Positions 58,559 through 64,000 of a DNA stretch of 64,000 nt are shown one piece after another. Location: the NCBI GenBank assembly GCA_030068145.1, contig JAPJBO010000833.1, forward strand, positions 37,293 through 101,292, written 5' to 3'. The notes under the pieces are model-generated. The model did not search any database. It was not told the DNA's origin and was given only the letters and a program-made list of their open reading frames with translations. Source of the DNA: Diplonema papillatum. Taxonomy: Eukaryota; Euglenozoa; Diplonemea; Diplonemida; Diplonemidae. The translations under genes were made by a program, and so were the position numbers. How positions within the stretch are numbered: the first letter of the stretch is position 1; each line of letters opens with the position of its first letter.

Positions 58559-61500
58559 ATGGGGTTCCCAAGTTCTTCACAAGTACGACTGATGATCTGC
58601 TTGTATGTCGTGGCGTTTCTCGTCGGCACGGCGATAGCATCCGACGATCTGAAGCAGTGCGCGTGTTATGATGACGCCCAGTCGACGTGCGGTGGGTCTG
58701 AGCAAGCGTGTCAGGACTACGCCATATCGACGGCTATGAAGCTGGCAGCATGCGTCGTTCCGTTCATTCTGATTCTTCTGGTGCATTTCTGGAGCTGCTG
58801 CCGCTGCTGCGGGTTCTGTGGGGCTGAGCAACCTTCCGTAGGAGTCTGCACGCGCCAGGCCATGCTGTTTACGGGGTATACTCGAGGTGAGGTTTGCCTT
58901 TTCAAAACTGCTGTTTTGCTGACGTGCGTTGTCGCCATCGCCGTTACCATACCTTCCTTCGTCGTCAACAAGGACGTGTCTAATCACGCTGAGAGCCTGA
59001 CGATTGAGACTGACGGTTTTATTGATGACGTCAAAACATCTTTGGCTTTTGTGGTAAGCCACTTTCTTGCCCTCGAGGACGCGCCAGACTCGGCCAAACA
59101 GTCAGTCCGCGATACCAGGGACGAAGTGTTCGAGAAACTCGACGATCTGCCTTACGACTCGGAAACCGTTTTAGACTACAATCAAATGCGAGAAGATCAC
59201 ACGATGCATTTTCTGATTGCGGTTGTCGTCTTTCTTGCTGCTTGCCTCATGGTCACAGTTTTCGGGGTCTCACGCATGCGTGTTGTGGTGGCCCTCAAAG
59301 GGTATGGTACATCAATCGCGCTCGTGCTCATGGTGGTCACGTGCGTTTACGGGTTTTTGGCAACAGTCGGCACTGATGCTTGCCTCGACTACGATTATGT
59401 ATGCATTTTGACTGTTATAGCAGCGGGCTGCTGAATACATCAGTGCAGTAGTGCTGGGAGGTTTTTGTGTTTGTCATCAGGTTGGTCAGAACCCAGTCCC
59501 CCCTCACGTGGTGAACATAGCGGGTTGGCATGGTGCAGAGCCCTTTTTGGACGCCGCGTCGGTTTCCCTTCGTTGCCTGAAGTTATTGGAATTACTGATA
59601 CGCTACCGTTACTCTCTCGCCAATACGTGATATATGTAACTTCCGTCAGCGACCTGGGCAGTGCTAAAAGGGCATGTACATTGCGACTCGGTAAGCGTTG
59701 TGATAACCCGATTACTCCTGATAGACAGGGCTGCAGCATTCGGGAACGGGATACTCGCCTTGTGGAAATGATTGCTCATTTAGGAGCATGATCACTCCCA
59801 CAGCGGCGTCTCGATCGAGGGATGGATGCCTCTGGTCGCGCCTGTCTCGCTAGCGGTGAGTCCTGTGAACTCCACCGACAAGGGTGGAAGTTGGTCATAG
59901 GAGCCAACTGTCGGAACGTGAAAACTCGACTGTTTTAAAGAAGACCTTTGGGGGAAGAAGTGCAAGCGATTCCCTACAAACGCAACAAGAGTGGGGCAGC
60001 AAAGTGGCTTGACGTTGCTAGAGCTTCCATCGAATAAGCACCGAACGACCCCTCCGAGTATATTAGAATATTGGGAAAAGTGCCTAAGGGGACTAGTCCC
60101 CTAAGGGCAAACAATTTCATTGGACTTTTTGCCAGGGAAGTGTACTTCGCAAAATTATTCGGATTTTCGGATTTTGGCCAATTTTGGCCGATTTTGCCAG
60201 ATTTTGGCAGATTTTGGCCATTTTTGCCGATTTTTCCAGATTTTGGCAGATCTGGGCCATTTTGGCCATTTTTGCCGATTTTTCGAGACTGGAGGTCCTA
60301 TGAACATGCAATGTGAATAGCCTCTATTCGAGCCAACCCGGCTTTTCTTGCAACAATTATGAAACTGTATTATTTTTGGACTGGATAATATTGCGGATAT
60401 AACTTTTCTCCCGCCTGCCAGTAGGCAGGGGCGTGGCAGAGTGAGCGGGTGACGGCCTTCAGGCCAGTAAGCCCGGGTTCGAACCCCGCTCACCGCACTT
60501 TTCCGGCCGACTGTTGTTTTCGAGATTTCTTGTGTTCCGGGGTCTAATGTGCCCGAAATTTGCGTTTTTTGCGAAGTTTCTCAGTATATCGCGGTATTTG
60601 GGTCACCCCGTCGCCCCGAGGCCGGCGGGGGGGGGGACGGGCGGGAAAAGGCTGCCCCAGGCCCCGTGCCAGGGGTCCTGGCGCCCCACCCGGGTACGAG
60701 CGCCAAACTTTTCCCGTGCTCGGTGGGTCCGAGGGGTGTCCCCCCGGGTACCAGCGCCAAACTTTTCCCGTACTCGGTGGGTCGGGGGGTGTCCCCCCCC
60801 CGGGCACGAGCACCGACCTTTGTTTCACCCGGACTTTACCACCCTGGCTGAACTTCGCTTACCAGCGCAGCCTGACTCGGCCCTGAGCGCTTAGCACCAG
60901 AACTTAGCAACGCCCGAACTTAGCATCACTCGAACTTAGCATTGCCCGAACTTTACTGTTCCCCGAACTTTAACTGCTGCCTCCAGTCTCGCCACGCGCC
61001 GGCCTTAGCCGAGCGCACGTACTTCCAGATTTTGGCCATTTTTGCCGATTTTTCCAGATTTTGACCATTTTTGGCCATTTTTGCCGATTATTCCAGATTT
61101 TGGCCATTTTTGCCGATTTTTCCAGATTTTGGCAGATCTGGGCCATTTTGGCCATTTTTGCCGATTTCCCTGACAAAAGTCAAGGTAACAATTTCCAAGT
61201 GGGACTAGTCCCCTAAGGCACCTTACCCTAGAATATTTCATGCCCCCCTTATCGTTTTTATTGAAACGCCACAGTACGCAACAGAGCTCTACGGAAGCAT
61301 CGCCGAGCCTGTAGGGTGCGCGGCGGCGTCGCCGATGGGTCCAGCCTCGGGCGTACGAGAAGCACTCGAGCTTTACGAAGACGCGAAGAGCTCATTCATA
61401 GGACGCGTGTGTGACGATTACATGAGCCAGACAAGCATGCTATGCTCTGTAGCGTTTAATTGCCCGGCAAGCACGTGCGTGGATCGCACCGTTCATGCTT

Positions 61501-61913
61501 TCGGCACCGTGTTGACTGAATCGACTGCCAGAAGCAGTCTTGTCGGCTGCACTCCGCCGTGCTCTATTGCAGACTGCGCAGAAGACTGTCAGGACGGTAC
61601 AGTAAAGGCCGCAGCCTCTACTGTAGTTAACGCATACAACGAGTATGCACCGCGAATGTATGCCATTGATCGAGAACTCTATCCACTCGCATCGTGCCTC
61701 AGAGTCAAGGTGTACCTCGCAAGGATGCGGGGCCCGCTGTGTGGGATGGTGGACAGCGTCGACGTCACTTTCAAGTGCCTTCTTGCTGTCCAGTGGCTGC
61801 AGGTTGGTATTTTCATCTTCTTGACCCTAGCTCGTAAACGCTTCATCGCCGCTGCTCGGGCAACGGTTCTGAGCAAAGCGTATCCTGACGATATAACAGG
61901 CGGACACACATAA
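58559..61913 (+). CDS. Cys-rich multi-pass membrane protein, two exons split by a transposon-bearing intron
   Basis: Exons 58559-59398 and 61275-61913 join in phase 0 (GTATGC ... CACAG) to 492 residues. A signal/anchor (LMICLYVVAFLVGTAIAS) precedes a Cys-rich loop, then VPFILILLVHFWSCCRCCGF. More helices follow (FKTAVLLTCVVAIAVTI; FLIAVVVFLAACLMVTVFGV; SIALVLMVVTCVYGFLAT), then a large Cys-rich extracellular loop in exon 2. A last helix (LLAVQWLQVGIFIFLTLA) ends in a basic tail. The layout of paired helices with two large disulphide-type loops recalls prominin or tweety proteins, but I see no family-defining motif. The 1876-bp intron is mostly mobile element. Loss of splicing would end the protein after 292 residues. 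Confidence 0.75.
60160..60277 (+). repeat. Subterminal TTTTGGCC array, left arm
   Basis: Degenerate ~35-bp units of GATTTTGGCCATTTTTGCC. About 70 bp at the inner end is identical, in the same orientation, to part of the right-arm array at 61075-61165. Confidence 0.8.
60278..61025. mobile_element. Element with tRNA-like module, copy 2 (nested)
   Basis: Same ends as copy 1 (ATTTTTCGAGACTGGAGG ... GAGCGCACGTACTTC), 146 bp shorter because the CCCGAACTTAGC arrays have fewer units. The first ~250 bp are close to copy 1. It sits in the TTTTGGCC array of the MULE-like element. Confidence 0.75.
60426..60498 (+). other. tRNA-like Pol III unit, copy 2
   Basis: An A-box-like TGGCAGAGTGAGCGGG (60434-60449), B box GGTTCGAACC (60476-60485) and TTTT at 60499-60502. 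A and B boxes are identical to copy 1 while the hairpin between them has changed (GACGGCC-TTCA-GGCCAGT), so the promoter parts are the better conserved. Confidence 0.6.
61026..61165 (+). repeat. Subterminal TTTTGGCC array, right arm
   Basis: Three to four ~34-bp units of CCAGATTTTGGCCATTTTTG with small changes, direct copies of the left-arm units. Confidence 0.8.
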
Positions 61914-62373
61914 AGCGATCTCATCGGCCTTAATGCAGTTCATAAAAACTTTTACTCTTGAAACCCCGACCGCTTGGCACAAGAAACAATCTAAAAAGTG
62001 TCTGTTTCCTCACGTGTGTTGTGCGTTTGTCAGTTCTTTCAGTTTTTTGCTAACCATCCTCGCGGCGAGTGGATAAGAGCAGATCGCTCAGAAATTGGGA
62101 TTCCAACTTGACGTGCCATGTGTCGTATGTGGTCAGCCTGTGAAGGGCGTTTTCCCATCTTTTCGATCCTCCCGAGTATTCCGTCCTTCTCTGAACTCCT
62201 CGTTGGTATTCGTTGACCAGGCCGCGGACCTGTGAGCTGTTTTCGATTATGGAGGGGAGTTCGGGAGTTGCTCGTGGTGTATTTCCTTCACTACGTTGCG
62301 TATGTTGTACTCTCACCCTCCCTCTTGCCAGTGCCCTATCTGAGCTCACAAAGACTGCAGAGCTGCGTGTTTG

Positions 62374-62625
62374 CGCACCTGCAACTGCACGCGCTCAGGT
62401 GTGGGATAGTCAGTAAGTGTTTTTTTTTTTTTTTTTTACAACGGCTGACGTTTACCTTTTCTCCCTCTCGCTTGTGTTTGCATGCGCTGACTTTTTTGCA
62501 CCTGTAACTGCACGCGCTCAGGTGTGGGATAGTCAGTACGTTGGATAAAGTGTTTTCTTACAGCGGCTTACGATTTCTCCCTCTCCCCTGTGTTTGCCTG
62601 CGGCTGACTTTTTCAAGTTGCCTCA
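62374..62625 (+). repeat. Tandem duplication, period ~124 bp
   Basis: GCACCTG[C/T]AACTGCACGCGC followed by TCAGGTGTGGGATAGTCAGT starts at 62374 and 62498. The first copy contains a T17 run absent from the second. Confidence 0.8.
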
Positions 62626-63005
62626 GTTTCTGTCGTTTTCGTTGCCAGCAGTACCCGCAGCCTTCTTTCTTTTTAATATTGACGCGCGGTACAGGTTCAT
62701 CGCACAGTGGTGTGGAGAACAAAGACACATGACATACACACGTGCGCTGCAGCCTCTGGACTGCCACTCATAGATGGTTTCCGTGTCTAGTGGTTATGTT
62801 GAATTGAATCTTCTCTTTAGCTCGAGCTACCTCACTCTCCTGGAAAACCGTGGGGTACCCATCTTCCGCTTCAACTTAGGGTCATTTGTGCTTGACGTTA
62901 CCGACCCAGGTGTCGGGATCCTGCCAGGGAGCTTTTGTGAAGAAAGACGTTCTTTCGAGAAGTTAAGAATGCTTGTCTCAGGCTCTCGAATACCATACAT
63001 GTAAC

Positions 63006-63138
63006 CCCCGACAGATTTGTCGGGGGAAATCGGGGAAATTCGGGGGTCTGATGGCTCAGCAGAAATCGGGGGGGAATCGGGGGAAACTCGGTAAGGAAAT
63101 CGGGGGAAATGGGTGGAAAATCGGGGGAAAACGGGGGT
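63006..63138 (+). repeat. G-rich AATCGGGGGAA array with a hairpin
   Basis: Six or more imperfect copies of AAATCGGGGGAA. At the left edge CCCCCGACA and TGTCGGGGG form a hairpin. Runs of four to seven G, closely spaced, could form a G-quadruplex. Confidence 0.75.
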
Positions 63139-63393
63139 ATTTATAGTTGGACTCTACCTGTCTGCAAGGCAAAGAGATGGGAAAACAAGTGCATACATCG
63201 CATTAAGTAACTATTTCGACGTGTTTCGAAACTGGGATACTCTCAGAACACTTTTTCTCTGGCTATTTCTCACAGGCCATGACACCTACTCACCAAGTCC
63301 GGCTCCTCTGAAGATGTCTCATGGCACTCAATCATCTTCTCGCGAGTCTCACCTGCGATATCGCCGTTCACCATCAGTCGCGCATTGCGATGA

Positions 63394-63912
63394 TCTCCGG
63401 CTTCAGATGAATGTGCATCGCTGCGAGATCTACGGTGCGGGTTTTACCAGGTAGAAATACCTGAGATATCTCGGAAACATTTCAGGTTCACCGACAGTCG
63501 AGGCAGGTGGTTCGAACTGACTCGGCTACCGATGGGGCACAGTTGCGCTCCTGAAATTATGCATACTCTGACTTCAGTCATCGGAGGACATCCGGACTAT
63601 GTCAAGGAGGACTTTCGTGCATGCAACGTTACAGTCCATACATGGATCGATAACATTCGGTTGACCGGGAGTAAATCGTCAGTAGAGGCAGAAACCGTTC
63701 GTCTGGATGAGACGGCGTGTGAAGCCCGGGTGACCTGGAAACCGGAGGACAGCGAGGACGTTGTCTCAATGTATGACTTCATTGGTGTAAAGTTTGACCA
63801 CACGAAAGCTGAGGTAGCTCCGTCAAAAAGAATGTTAGTGAAGCTAGAAAGCGTGAGATTTGAGAGAGTGACAGCAGGCGAATTAGAATCATTCGGAGGC
63901 CAGAAAGGTTAA
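63394..63912 (+). mobile_element. Reverse transcriptase fragment of a retroelement, decayed
   Basis: The frame between a TGA at 63391 and a stop at 63910-63912 contains reverse-transcriptase motifs in order. Motif A is DLRCGFYQV; next is FRFTDSRGRW; motif B is TRLPMGHSCAPE; motif C reads TWIDNIRLTG, with IDN where most enzymes have xDD; then the connecting FIGVKFDHTKAEV. Upstream homology-like sequence lies in another frame, so the 5' part is broken. No LTRs, RNase H or recombinase are visible in the window. The nearest named relatives by motif C are DIRS- and VIPER-type elements; this is a guess from the motif alone. Confidence 0.7.
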
Positions 63913-64000
63913 CTAAGCGAAGGGGATGAACGTCTCGGCCAGACAGGGCGAAAAAGACCTTCTGAACGAGAACGAACCCCATCGCGTGTAAAAAACTTCC
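63913..64000. other. Window end
   Basis: Too short to judge; may be more retroelement sequence. Confidence 0.3.

Larger units (their letters stand above)
60073..61228. mobile_element. 1156-bp MULE-like element with 9-bp target duplication
   Basis: TAGAATATT flanks both ends (60064-60072 and 61229-61237). The left terminus is GGGAAAAGTGCCTAAGGGGA. The right terminus, reverse-complemented, is GGGTAAGGTGCCTTAGGGGA. Both continue through CTAGTCCC and on to about 65 bp of imperfect inverted repeat (CAGGGAA near the inner edge). Long inverted ends plus a 9-bp duplication are typical of Mutator-like elements. Subterminal arrays of CCAGATTTTGGCCATTTTTG lie in both arms. There is no transposase. A copy of the tRNA-like element is nested at 60278-61025. 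Confidence 0.85.
61914..63393. other. Intergenic, repeat-bearing
   Basis: No supported gene. A 76-codon frame from the ATG at 62774 has no motif. Holds the two repeat blocks listed below. Confidence 0.4.

Overview
The window is nuclear DNA from a unicellular eukaryote. Evidence: several genes are split by GT-AG introns whose exons join in frame; the proteins are eukaryotic (TOR kinase, Qa-SNARE, a kinesin-3-type motor with a FYVE finger, an SLC52-type riboflavin transporter); several products carry mitochondrial-type N-termini; and the gaps are full of DNA-transposon debris. The commonest intron start is GTATGC, in 8 of 22 introns I could place. All 14 genes I trust lie on the + strand. One-way gene arrays of this kind are known from Euglenozoa and dinoflagellates, and a decayed reverse transcriptase at the right edge has an IDN motif like some DIRS/VIPER-type elements. 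I do not assign a lineage. Layout: 1-3014 end of a repeat-rich acidic protein; 3918-7377 a two-exon, disordered Pro/Ser-rich protein; 8740-9407 a TA-flanked MITE; 9500-10325 a small four-exon gene; 10583-11262 a tentative small gene; 11717-12986 an element with 190-bp inverted ends; 13570-14351 a two-exon protein with two RIIa/Dpy-30-like helical segments; 14669-15244 a tentative small gene; 15546-17469 a Qa-SNARE (syntaxin); 18967-23154 the kinesin-FYVE, whose last intron holds a MITE; 23.1-25.2 kb a tentative minus-strand gene; 26968-28488 a mitochondrial-type protein; 28998-29891 an element with a tRNA-like module; 31170-35761 a double FtsX-type permease; 38.5-41.4 kb decayed or uncertain ORFs; 41637-43151 riboflavin transporter; 44167-44865 peptidyl-tRNA hydrolase; 45690-53952 TOR kinase in six exons; 55233 and 57559 two small mitochondrial-type genes; 58559-61913 a multi-pass membrane protein whose intron carries a 1156-bp element with 9-bp target duplications, nested with a second copy of the tRNA-like element; 62.4-64.0 kb repeats and a broken reverse transcriptase. 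Together the genes are ordinary housekeeping and traffic functions (TOR signalling, endosomal motor and membrane fusion, vitamin uptake, mitochondrial translation rescue), with no operon-like functional cluster. The most distinctive biology is the mobile-element layer: at least four non-autonomous element families, two of them sitting inside introns whose splicing still restores perfect frames, and one family that carries a tRNA-like Pol III promoter module. A second notable point is the rapamycin-binding face of TOR, which differs at four contact positions.
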